A DNA stretch of 64,000 nucleotides, taken from NCBI RefSeq assembly GCF_032362555.1, contig NC_083535.1:7502001-7566000 (forward strand), in the 5' to 3' direction. Positions 25,201-35,241 of this stretch are shown piece by piece. The stretch's first letter is position 1, and each line of letters starts with the position of its first letter. A program made the position numbers and the translations under genes. Under the pieces are notes generated by a model. It searched no databases and was not told the origin of the DNA. It saw nothing but the letters and a program-made list of their open reading frames with translations. The DNA is from Amyelois transitella. Lineage: Eukaryota; Arthropoda; Insecta; Lepidoptera; Pyralidae.

Positions 25201-25374
25201 ATAATATTTATTTCTTTAACCCTATGTAACCCCAGTTACCACATTAAATATATGTTTGTCGGTGACACGTTGAAGAATGAAGTGGAGAGCGTAATTCGAA
25301 AATTGCGTCCGGCTCTTCAGATGCGACTTCGGTTCATCACACACTTGAATGTGGAACAAATAAATACCGCCTAG
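16274..25374 (+). CDS. MED23: Mediator of RNA polymerase II transcription subunit 23
   Basis: Sixteen coding exons join in frame: 16274-16315, 16406-16650, 17098-17230, 17333-18288, 18371-18771, 19057-19231, 19482-19651, 20217-20335, 20749-20936, 21672-21849, 22242-22387, 22575-22801, 23177-23416, 23746-24190, 24501-24707 and 25236-25374. They give about 1336 residues, close to human MED23 (about 1368). Recognisable conserved stretches include WCWLHLSSQVIYLILIGFASFP, DWRFNEYPNPSAHSLYVTCVELM, NAIGLIMAALPDPYWTVLHER and the C-terminal LRPALQMRLRFITHL. MED23 is a tail-module subunit of the nuclear Mediator complex that links activators to RNA polymerase II; it is helical and has no catalytic motif. 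ATG at 16274 starts MADNQVANIVHEIL. Introns 13 and 15 have U12-type donors and intron 11 a GC donor. AATAAA at 25424 and 25523 are candidate poly(A) signals. Confidence 0.95.
20340..20510 (-). repeat. Family A dispersed repeat in MED23 intron 8
   Basis: Read on the minus strand the blocks are family A 3' parts: a 'gattcttcttattgg' block, 'ttagcaagcaacctg', 'ctgacattgcaatgtggc', then 'cagacttttcaacctgtt' and a TA/TATG-rich tail at the left end. It is diverged from the better-preserved copy in the next intron and inserted in opposite orientation. Confidence 0.65.
21343..21605 (+). repeat. Family A dispersed repeat in MED23 intron 9
   Basis: The best-preserved family A copy in the window. It opens 'gtgccgtgtggttcccgg', carries 'ccatggatgtcgtaaaagg', 'gcgatgggctagcaaccc', 'ctgaacgtggcc' and 'gactgttggctctgtc', and ends in a (ATGT)n tail. 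It lies wholly within intron 9 and does not touch the splice sites. Confidence 0.8.
22388..22574 (+). other. GC-AG intron in MED23 (intron 11)
   Basis: Only a GC donor keeps the frame. Exon 11 must end ...AAT AAT TG and the intron then begins GCAAGT, the usual extended consensus of GC-AG introns. The acceptor is TTTACAG at 22574, restoring TGG-TAC-GAT (W-Y-D). Using the nearby GTACCT instead would run into a stop codon. Confidence 0.8.
23417..23745 (+). other. U12-type (minor spliceosome) intron 13 of MED23
   Basis: The donor reads GTATCCTTTTT, an exact fit to the U12 donor consensus RTATCCTT. Near the 3' end, TTCCTTAGC (23726-23734 region) resembles the U12 branch site TTCCTTAAC with one mismatch. 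The AG at 23744-23745 lies about a dozen bases further on, the usual U12 spacing. Using this acceptor gives VDTMTGN, which aligns with VDTMAGK of human MED23. Using the earlier AG at 23733 would add four residues in frame. Confidence 0.75.
24708..25235 (+). other. U12-type (minor spliceosome) intron 15 of MED23
   Basis: The donor reads GTATCCTTTTT, the same as intron 13, and there is no ordinary GT donor that keeps frame. TTCTTTAAC at 25212-25220 matches the U12 branch consensus TTCCTTAAC at eight of nine positions, about 16 bases before the acceptor AG at 25234-25235. The splice restores LLYHIKYMF, matching the conserved C-terminal region of MED23 (LYHMKYMF in human). Confidence 0.8.
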
Positions 25375-26559
25375 CAGAATGACTACTACAGCTATACGCC
25401 TTCCAGCTCGAGCTCTAGCTCCGAATAAAGGCAAGCTGTAGTATAGACTAATATAACATAAATGGTGAGTCTCACTTCACAAACTCGAATTATAGACAGC
25501 ACATTGAGTGTTATATCAATGCAATAAATTATTGACTTTGATTTGTGATCGAGTGTACCTGCTCTATCGAGTGAAACTTGTTCTTCCTTGTCGTTTTGCA
25601 AACTTTTATGCGTAATTTTTTCGGAATTTTTCCGTGTAGCCTTACAATGTCTTTAGTAGGTTGTAAGAATGATTGAAATGATGTAAAATGTACAATCGAA
25701 GATATGCGTAAGCACAATGTCTTCACAAAGCCCGACAAAGAGATACGATTTATCTTTCTGAGTATAGATTTATAACACCAATACATTTTGTATTAAGAAA
25801 CGGCGTTATGCCGGTGAATAGTTATTCCTATTTTATGACGCGACGTGACAAACTTAGGTACATACATGTGACAAACTTGGGTACATTAATTAAGATAACT
25901 TATTTGTAGAATATATTTAACTAATGTACTCGATTTTTTGTACGCTTTTTATTCTGCACATTTAAGAAATATTTTTTTGGCTGTTAAAATTTACCGTTAT
26001 ATCCAATTTTCACAGCAATATGATTAGTTAGGTGTAGATTCCTATTGGCACTTAATTCCTTAATAATTTTAATGTATATTTGTTATAATCATTAAAAAGG
26101 TAACCTTATAGTTAATAACGTAGCCTTGGTATTTATGAATCGAAGTATGTATAGTACTATATTTAATTGTATAAATTGTACTACCTCTAATAATTCTATA
26201 CGAGAGAGACATACTTTTGTACCAAAATGTAAGATAGTAATAAAAAATGTTTGCCTTCAATCGTACATAATTTATTTGTAAGATGTGTCAGTACTGCGCT
26301 GTACCTACCGCAGGCGAATAGTGATCATATTTTTTTAAAATAAATTTGCTATTTTCCCGGAAATCTTTATTTTATCAAAATTTTTAGTATTTAATGTTTG
26401 TTCGAGGCGTATAAAATAGTGCTAAGGCCAAACCAGATGATACGTCGTCCCTATAGTTTATTGAAGCACAATGTGTGAGTAAACAGCACAAAAACATTGA
26501 TAAAATCTATGGTCCTTATTTTAAAATGATTTTGCTTCTAATCCACATCGACACTAATA

Positions 26560-26770
26560 ACTAAAGTTTTTTTTTATGTTCATAACGAATAAACTCAAAA
26601 ACTACTAAACTGATTTTGATGTAATTTGGTATTCAGATAGAATAGACTATTAGGGATAACATGGTTTATTCCTAATAGTCTATGTTTCTGAATATTCCCA
26701 AGGGAGCGAATCCACGCGCCATAGCTAGTCGAAAAACATAAAATGGACATAGTATTGACATTATATAAAC
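26560..26770 (+). repeat. Diverged retroposon tail fragment with small palindrome
   Basis: 'cataacgaataaactcaaaa' followed by 'actgattttgatgtaatttgg' matches the body of the retroposon-tail family in the window. Inside it, 'atagactattagg' (26642-26654) is repeated in inverted form at 26671-26683 with a 16-base spacer. Confidence 0.5.
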
Positions 26771-28829
26771 CAAATGTTAAAAATTAAATTATTTACATAT
26801 TTGTATAGATATAAATGTATAGACCAAAAATAAATTTAATTTATGACTCATTATATCGCTGTAATAATTTTGATTGATTAGCATAAAAAAATATGGTCAC
26901 TTCTCGTGAAAATATAAGAAACAAAAAGCAATGCACGTTAACTTTTGTATACAATGGATAATGTTTACATTTCTGTGTCTTTAAATTGCAACGGAATAGA
27001 TAATAATACATCTTAAGTCTTTTAAGAAAATAATATTTTTTGATCGCACTTGTATATATATGTTGTACGTACAATATGTTTGAATTTTGTTATTATACAT
27101 TTACATCACGCGTTATATTTGGCATGTATAAAGTTCATTAATGAGCTACCAAAACATTCGATATTTAGCCTATGATGTGATAGTAATAAATATATATTAC
27201 GACGCGCAAAATATGCCTTCTGAGTGTAATAATAAAATGCCAACCAAAATATTTTTGTAGATGATTGTCATAGCCGTAGCCCTATTTATTACACATCATA
27301 TATCTTCCAGAGTTTTGTAATAAGATATAATAGTAGATTTTGTACTTTTAGCCAGGTCTATTGAAAACATTATATAAATTGTTAAAATGCACATAAATAA
27401 TAACAATTTCAATAGTTAATTATCACAGCACATTTCATAGTTTAATAGACATTAATATGTTACCGCTTTAAAATTTTGAAGAATTAGTTTATTCAATTAT
27501 AGGTCGGTAGCTTCGATCAACTATGTCGGTAGCTACTCCGAGTGAGAAAACAGATATATTATTTTTTTACTTATGTAGTAGTTTTTTATCGTAGTGATAA
27601 TTTTAGAGCATTTCAATAAATATAAATTAACCTTATTATAGCTGCATCACAAGGACAATACGAAGACATTTTGCCGTGGGTACATTTTCAAAACATAATG
27701 TTTATTATTCACTATAAAACCTACCCCCTTTAAGAATGATTGGTATAATTTGAAAACTTGACGACACGGGCGTTTGTTTCAGAATAAAAGCCAAGTAAAA
27801 TTCAAACCTGACGTCTTCAAAATAGTCTTTTCATTTTTTATTCTGTGTAACATTTAACTTTAAACATTGTTATAATAATGAATATTTTTTATTCGTTGAA
27901 GTGATTGAAGTAATAATTTGTAGTTGTTTAGGTAAATTAGGCAATTCACTGTGTTTTGTTGGTTCACTTATCAAACATAACGTAATAAGTATAATCACAA
28001 CACAAATGTGACTAACACATTGTCACAATACCTACTAGTTTTAAGTCGAAAAACAATAAGTTATACGTAGATTAAAAAAAACAATGAAAAGCAATAGGTG
28101 TGATAATGCTACTTCAACATACTTCTGTCTGATAACATATTTGTATATAATAAAATACTTTAACACATGATCTAGTTTTTTTACATATTTGTATGCAATT
28201 TGAATAAATTTGAGAACAAGTATACATAATTAATACTTAATCAAATTATATATAGTAAATTTTATTAATGCTGTATTACTCCGCAGCCATTATAGTGGTA
28301 GTACCTATTCATAATTAATGATATTAGCTTGTTCTTTTTTGTATTATACAGAAGAAATTTTGTTATGCAATACTTTTAAGTCAACACATCTACAATTTGT
28401 AGAAGACAAAGGCGATGTTTTACGAAAAGTGTTCATTGAATTTGACCTCTAGTGAACAAATTCTCTTGCAATGTGGTATATTTATATTCTTAGGTATTAA
28501 AGCTTCATGCTATTAGAGTAATTTCTTCCTTATTCCTGCGTGCCGTGCTCCTAGCAAAATAGTGAGGCCTCTGTGTGATTACTTTAAATTGTAATTATAA
28601 GTATTGTTGTATGTTACGCGTGTTAAGATGTACTTTTAAAACATTTTTGTAGCTCACTCAATGGTTTTTATTATTTAAGTATTACAAATATCTTTATCAT
28701 CTACACCACGCCGCCAATATACAAAATATTGCCAGATATTTCTTTTAATCAAATAAAACAAAGTACCGAAAGTTGTGGTCGGATTTGTTTGAAATATCGG
28801 AAAGATTCTGATTAAGGTTTTATCTATAA

Positions 28830-28872
28830 ATACCTACTACCCATGCGAAGCCGAGGCGGGTCGCTAGTTTGG
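28830..28872 (+). repeat. Retroposon end fragment
   Basis: A 40-base patch ('cccatgcgaagccgaggcgg', then 'gtcgctagt') stands out by GC content. It resembles the end of the same lepidopteran retroposon copies ('gaagccgcgggcaaaagctagt'). Confidence 0.4.
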
Positions 28873-29295
28873 AATAAATTATAATTTGTAACCTAATATA
28901 AGTTGATGAAATAAACAAAACAGTGTTGCAATGATTAAGTTTGTTTCTTTTTAAATAATGTACTCGTTTGCATTGGTATTGTTAAGTAGAGTACTTCACT
29001 TAATTATAAATATTGAGTCCATTCATTGTATAACTTGATTTCTATGACGGCAGGATGGATCTCGGTACTATGACGTAGGTGTAAAAAACAGTAATAAAAT
29101 ATATGCATTTGACATCTTTCATAGAGATCAAGTTACATTGTAAGGAAACAGGTACATACGCTTTTTGTCTATGATATATTTTTTTTATAACATTAAATAT
29201 ATCACATCTAAAATGTTGATAGATTATTACTTTTTATATTTATCGATTGCCTTAGTTCTGAAATCGTGATGAAATGGGCAGATACAGTGTGTCCG

Positions 29296-29321
29296 ATATA
29301 TATATATATATATATATATAC
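29296..29321. repeat. (TA)n microsatellite
   Basis: About 13 uninterrupted TA dinucleotides in the interval between MED23 and glutamine synthetase. Confidence 0.95.
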
Positions 29322-30624
29322 TACCTATTCTAGTAAAGTCATAGAATAGAATAGATAGATGAAGTGTTTTTAAATAAAATACTTTGTTTTACGTTACGCA
29401 TATAGTACTTTCCTGTAATTTGATATAATTGAAATGGTTGTGTTATCAATTTATGTAGAAACAATTTGAGTGTCTACTATAATAAATTGCGTTAATCTTT
29501 TTTTAAATGAACGTTAAGTCTCATTTTTAAAAGCTTTTATCTTATAGTAAAATCTGATTTTTAACAGTAAGAGTTCTATCATAACTTTTGTTTTCTGTGT
29601 GAATCAATTTTAAGGTTGGGAGCAACAACACATACTTTTAATTTTATTTAAATGCTTTGTGAAGCTGATACTTAAAACTTTGTTAATGCTTATCTTACAA
29701 TAAATTTATTGATACATATAGTTACTACACATTACAATTATATGTGATATTATTAGATGAATATTTAATTTTGATGAACAATATTTCTTATAGTAGGTAG
29801 CTGAGTAGTATGTTTAATAACCTATAAATTGCATTTTAAGTATAATTTATTATGAAAAAAATAAATAATTCTTACTTCTACTATAGTTTTAGTTCCAACC
29901 CTTACAGTTATCCTACTTTAATTAGCTGCAACCATATCTAAGGCAAGAAGTACGAACATTCTCATTATCCCTAAAAATAGACCTTTTTGTCTTGTCAAAT
30001 AGTCAACTTGATCATGCTTAACATGCCAAAATTTGGCAATGGCGGACTCCAAATAATATTGTACCAAGTAACTGTATGGTTTGTTATCGGCGCAGAAAAT
30101 GTCAATCCCACATTAATTTTGCCCCGAATAGAAAATGTTGAGTTGCATATAAACATATGACTTCTTAATCCCACACGAGTTCGACAGAGCCAAAAGTCCG
30201 AAAAGACAGGTCACTCAGCTGGATGGCTGTTGTAACTCACGAACGGGTTAGGATAGCGGGACAAGCTAGTAATAATTTTGTTACTATACTATAAGTAGGT
30301 AACGTTATATTAAATGGGGGTGTGTTTATGAATGTGTTATCTCTCACGAACAACATTGTAACGCTTGTGTTGTGATAACAATAACTAAAACGTTATCGTA
30401 CAGTAGGTACAATTCTATATTTTTTCCTGTTTTGATCTTCTTAGCCGGAGCAACTATTAAAATTGTGAAAGTGATTAGTCATAAATAATTTATAGAAATC
30501 ATATCAAAGATCCGCTTGCATCTTCCCTAGGCAGGAGACCGGGAGAGGTTGATTGGGTACGTTGGGTCACAAAGCGACCCTGAAACTTTCGCGCTTAGAG
30601 CTTAAACTATCCTAACTTATATAA

Positions 30625-30840
30625 ACATGCGAAAGTAAGTTTGGTTGTTACCTCCTCTTGCGTTATCTCATGAAGCAATCTTATTGAAATTTCGCGTATA
30701 TCTATATATACCTACCTACACAGTCCAAGGATGGATACAGGGTATTTTTATCCCGGTAAAAACATTAGTTCCCGTAGGATTTGCGAAAAACCTGTATTTT
30801 ATTTTTAGGGGGTGCTAAATTTACGCTAGCGATGCTGTAG
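30625..30840 (+). repeat. Diverged retroposon tail copy
   Basis: 'catgcgaaagtaagtttgg' and 'tttttatcccggtaaaaac' followed by 'gttcccgtaggat' are typical phrases of the retroposon-tail family. Heavily mutated, no ORF. Confidence 0.5.
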
Positions 30841-30944
30841 GAACAATATAGTAACTCAGAAAAAGAGTAATTTGGTACCTACCTACACAGCCGTGGTATT
30901 ATTTGAACATGTGCAAATCAATGCATCGCGGTTTTTTATTCGAA

Positions 30945-31195
30945 CACAGACGCTCTTGAGCACCGACACCAGAAGTCGTAAAAGGTGACTGTGGGAAAAG
31001 TAGATACATACATCTCTAGTGTTTAGTGTGTACCAGCTGCTTCTCTAGCCGAGCAGATTGTAAAGGTCACTTAAGCGGTATTTCAATCTCAATTCCATTA
31101 TTATATACAGTCATACCTGTCATACCAGCCTGTCAAAAATATCGCGACTGTAGGCTCAGTCACAACTCAAGTGATAACAAATCATAAAAGTACTT
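30945..31195 (+). repeat. Degraded family A repeat
   Basis: Ordered family A landmarks survive: 'agtcgtaaaaggtgact', 'tttcaatctcaattccatta', 'cgactgtaggctcagtcac'. Sequence between them is strongly diverged. Confidence 0.5.
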
Positions 31196-32399
31196 AATTA
31201 TTATTATGTTTAAAATAATTTGGTATTAAAATTGGCATTCATTGCGATAAGTGCGGTTGCTATGTGATAAAAAATAAGAAGCCCTGAAATATACGTCTCA
31301 AATAAAAGTAACAAAGCAGTTAAGAGAAATAACAATATGTAATCTAGGTACTTACTGAAGAAGAGTAAATTCCATACATTAAAATAATTTAAATATAAAA
31401 CTTTTTGTCTGTCTTTTTGTAAGTACTAATAAGTAGGTAATGCAAGCATAACGGATGGGTAAACGGGTCATTGTGCGTATAAAGTCATGAGCAAAATTTA
31501 AGCTGAATAAAACACTGAGATTAACCTATGGTACCAACTATCTCAGACAAAATGACTAAAGGACTGGCCCCGGAGGCCTGCGTATTTTTTTCATTCTTTG
31601 TCGCTTATCCATGAACACTTAATATCAATAATCCACACTGAACCAAACATACCTACATTTTGGTACTGCAGCACAAATTATTAGCATTTGAATTCCCGCC
31701 AAAATGTTCCGCGGCTGCGTGTTAGAGTTGTAATTGCGTTTAAGGTTACAAAGTATCGACGATGAAATGCAGTCATTAGGTTTAAGTACCTATAGGATAA
31801 GTAGGTTAGTTTAATAGATTATTCTTTAACATGGTGCTAAAACCACGTTAAAAAATAATAATTACAATGTTACTTTTATACCTACCAAGAATTAGGAAGA
31901 TTATTTGATTTCACCTGTTCCAAGTGAAATAAAAAAACAACCCTTTATAGCAAATAACCCTCACAAGAAAATATACTTATACTGATTTTTTCACGCGTTA
32001 CACAGTCTAACAAGAGGTAACAAACAAACAAACAAACTGTAGCATTTATAATATTAGCTAGGATTATAGGATACCTACCTACCTAGGTACTTGTATGTGT
32101 GCAAATATATCAACGTATCGTGGATATGATATTGTCAACTAGAGTACAAGTTGATAGTCGTTAAGGAGGACTAAGAAAAACAAAACTGACTGACTGCAAA
32201 ACTGAGTTCTTACGTTGGATTCAGATCAGACAGTTGCGCCGCGTTACTTACTCCGGAATATCGTGATTGTACGTCAGGTGTCTTTCTAGGCAGGAAGTTA
32301 CCAGGACAAACGTAAAAAAGAAATGGAAAGAAAAAAAGGAAATGGTATCTCTGCTATGTAGATAACTTCGTAGTGCTCCCACCATGCATGCGCAAGATT

Positions 32400-32561
32400 A
32401 GCGCGCTGATATAAAACAACGTACGCGCTTCCAGCCGCCATCCGCGATATGCTCAGATTCGTGCCGTTCATTTGTTTTGTTCAGTTGTTAGCTGTTTAAA
32501 AATAATCTGAATGAGTTTTGGAATCTATTATTGAGCGCTAATAATATTTTCTACTAACTAG
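32400..32561 (+). promoter_or_regulatory. Glutamine synthetase promoter region and non-coding exon 1
   Basis: A TATAAAA motif at 32410-32416 lies in a locally GC-rich, CpG-containing stretch. Initiator-like TCAG sequences follow at about 32453 and 32481. A good donor follows (ctaactag then GTGAGT at 32562), so the presumed 5' UTR exon ends at 32561. It would splice across a 2.66-kb intron to the exon with the start codon at 35242. There is an in-frame stop in this exon upstream of the ATG frame. The transcription start is not fixed by the sequence. Confidence 0.55.
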
Positions 32562-34312
32562 GTGAGTGATGTCGTTGACACTAATCTAGATTCTTACAAA
32601 ATCGATGCCTATATTCTGTATGTTTAGCAAAATCATACACGTATTTTTCCATAATATATATTTAAGATCAGATTATTTATTTTCATAATTTAGTAGTCTC
32701 ATTTGCTTCTAAGCACACTACTTCAAATTAAATCAAATTAAACCGACTAGGTAGGTATGTGATGGTACACCTGCTATGTCTGTTTTTGTTTGGGTCAAGT
32801 TTTACCTGTTTTGAAAACATTCCACTAATAAGTTAATGAATATTAGATAAATTAATAAATATAAACATAATGTAATAAATATCTTTTATTAAAAATTTTT
32901 GCAAAGCGAAATATATTTATTCGGGTTTTACTCTTAGTAACTTAAAGTTACTTATAGTCTGTAAAAATTTGTTTATACGTTTTTAAACATAGACTCTGTC
33001 GATGTTTAAGGAAAAAAACATAAGAAATCACTATTCATTTGTATCTTTGGTTTGCACTTCACTGCACTCGCGTTATCAGCGTAGCCAAATGTTGCTGGTT
33101 CGGAACACACATGGATTAGCTGGCCTTGCGAATATTAGATAACATTAATGAAGTCTTATGACTCCTAAAGGCCTTGATGATGAAACTATCCTATAACATA
33201 ATTTTCGAACTTAATTTCTGTGTATGTATGATTTGTCTTGTACAAATTTATATAAAATAAAAATATTCATAAAGTAGGTGGTTGTTCGTTCTTTTGTCTT
33301 TTAAGTTCGTTCCTCGTTAAAGTCAAACGACAATCTTCATGTATTGCCCTGGGGAGTAATTTTGTATACCAGTTTCTAAGTAGGACCAAGCCTAACATAT
33401 CTGAGGAAACCGCAGTCACCCGGAGCAAAAGTTTTTGCTTATACGAGCATACAGACAGGCAGAAATTTTAAAAATCACAATTTTGTTTCTGTTTGTCATT
33501 TATTAGACCCTCCGTTTTTTGGCAATATCTTTCAAGTGCAGACATTGGTCAGTTACTGTTTTATTATATTTATTATAGTAGGTAGTTACTATAGCATTTG
33601 CGTGATGCTTCGCTCATTTTTAGACAATACGTACCTAAATAATTGTTTTCTATCCCTAAAAAAAAGAATAATAGAAACTTAATATATCATTGGTATTTAC
33701 GCCAGGAGGAACAAGAATAAGAAAAATAAATGAAATAAAAATAAACGTTACGTACATTTAAAATATGTAAGTTTTCATCATCTGATATGTTAATCTAGAA
33801 GTTGTAAATATTTTTGCTGAAATAAAGGTCAAGAGCACAACGACAACGGGCAGGTTGTTTTTTTCGCTGTATCAAAATTTGCGCATATTTACATACTTAA
33901 TGTTATCAGACAAATTTGCATACCTCCTACCTATTCCAATTTAAGCAATGGAAATGAACCCAGCCGTTAATACCAATTTGAATTTCTAAAAATGATTTGT
34001 TTTTTAATTCCTAAACTAGCTAAGCTCCGTGAAATTTAACAAAGTAGGCTAGGCACATGCCATTATTTAATAATTAGATACGCCTTCTTCTTCTTACGAA
34101 TTTAAACTTCCCTGCAAATTACATAGCCACCTAGGTCCTATATCTGCATTGAACATTGCACTGTTAAGTGTCACAATACATTTTAAGCAGATCCCAACTG
34201 TGTCTGATGACATTAAACACCGTCCGAGTACCTCCTTTTACAATATCGGTGATATCTATAGTGGTGATGAGGGATACGACTAATATCACTTGAGCTTCCA
34301 AAGCTAAATTTA

Positions 34313-34555
34313 GTTGGTGTCACAGTAAAGCTATTTCTTTTCCATGGCTGTCTTCAAAGGCGATCAGTAAATGAAAGGCTAATAAATTTGGAATTCTTCA
34401 TTTATGCGATGCGAGGTTAGAAACTTATCATATTTGAATCTTAATTCCAAGCCCTAAAGTTGAACGTGGCCTTTCAGTATCTGCGAGACTGTTGGCCCTG
34501 TCAACCACTAAAGGGATAAAGACATGATTATACATATGTATACATATAGGTCACA
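34313..34555 (+). repeat. Family A repeat in glutamine synthetase intron 1
   Basis: A diverged copy keeping 'tccatggctgtcttcaaagg', 'ggaattcttcatttatgcga', 'gttgaacgtggcctttcag' and 'gagactgttggccctgtc', with a (AT/ATGT)n tail. Confidence 0.7.
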
Positions 34556-34848
34556 GTAAATATGTTTAAAAGCCATGTACCTACCTACTAATACCAGTTC
34601 TTACTAAACTAAACAGTAGGTTCCTGTGTTCTAAGCATTTACTAAAAAGTTAAGCGAACGAAATGCTCGGCCTTATTAGGTATTTGTTATTGAAATTATT
34701 GTAGGAACATTGCAAAACAAACAAGTGATAAATAAAATCTGTTAAAAATAAAGTTAGTAACAATAACAAAAAAAACAACTTTTATTAGGTATATATCAGC
34801 TGACACATGACCCGTTGTAGATGGATAAGCCGATTGGTTACGATAACT

Positions 34849-34894
34849 AATTGTAATCTAACCAAACACATATGTGTTTGGTTAGATTACAATT
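34849..34894. repeat. Perfect 46-bp palindrome with no spacer
   Basis: The left half AATTGTAATCTAACCAAACACAT (34849-34871) is the exact reverse complement of the right half (34872-34894). There is no loop. It lies in the first intron of the glutamine synthetase gene. Confidence 0.9.
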
Positions 34895-35241
34895 ATTGTT
34901 AAAAAAAAGTACCTAATTAAAATGTTTGTTTTGTGCCCTGAATGTACATACTTAGTATTTTTCAGTTTGTGAGTTGGGTAGGTACCTATTAAACATTCGA
35001 ATTAAGTCAGTATCTAGTTCTTTCATATGGTTTTCACTCAAAATGTCTTCAATAATTTTTTCTATGAAACTTCTTTGGAATCATGTGGTTTTTCTGAATC
35101 TGCGATACAGATACTCGTAACTTAGATACTATACTTACATACCTACATGCGAGAGATAATAGTTACGTAAAAGAAGTTTAGATTTTGAGTCATTATTCAG
35201 TATTATTTTTTCTACTTTTCAGCTCGTACCTGAAAGAGAAA

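Larger units (their letters stand above)
25375..32399. other. Gene-free interval between MED23 and glutamine synthetase
   Basis: AT-rich sequence with no coding region I can support. The left edge holds the presumed MED23 3' UTR, with AATAAA at 25424-25429 and 25523-25528. Further on there are diverged retroposon-tail fragments (near 26.6, 28.85 and 30.6 kb), a degraded family A copy near 31 kb, and a TA microsatellite at 29.3 kb. Short ORFs are of low complexity and show no motif. Confidence 0.6.

Noticed and set aside
29296-29321. TA repeat as a candidate replication or promoter element
   Set aside because: A simple microsatellite with no associated motif.
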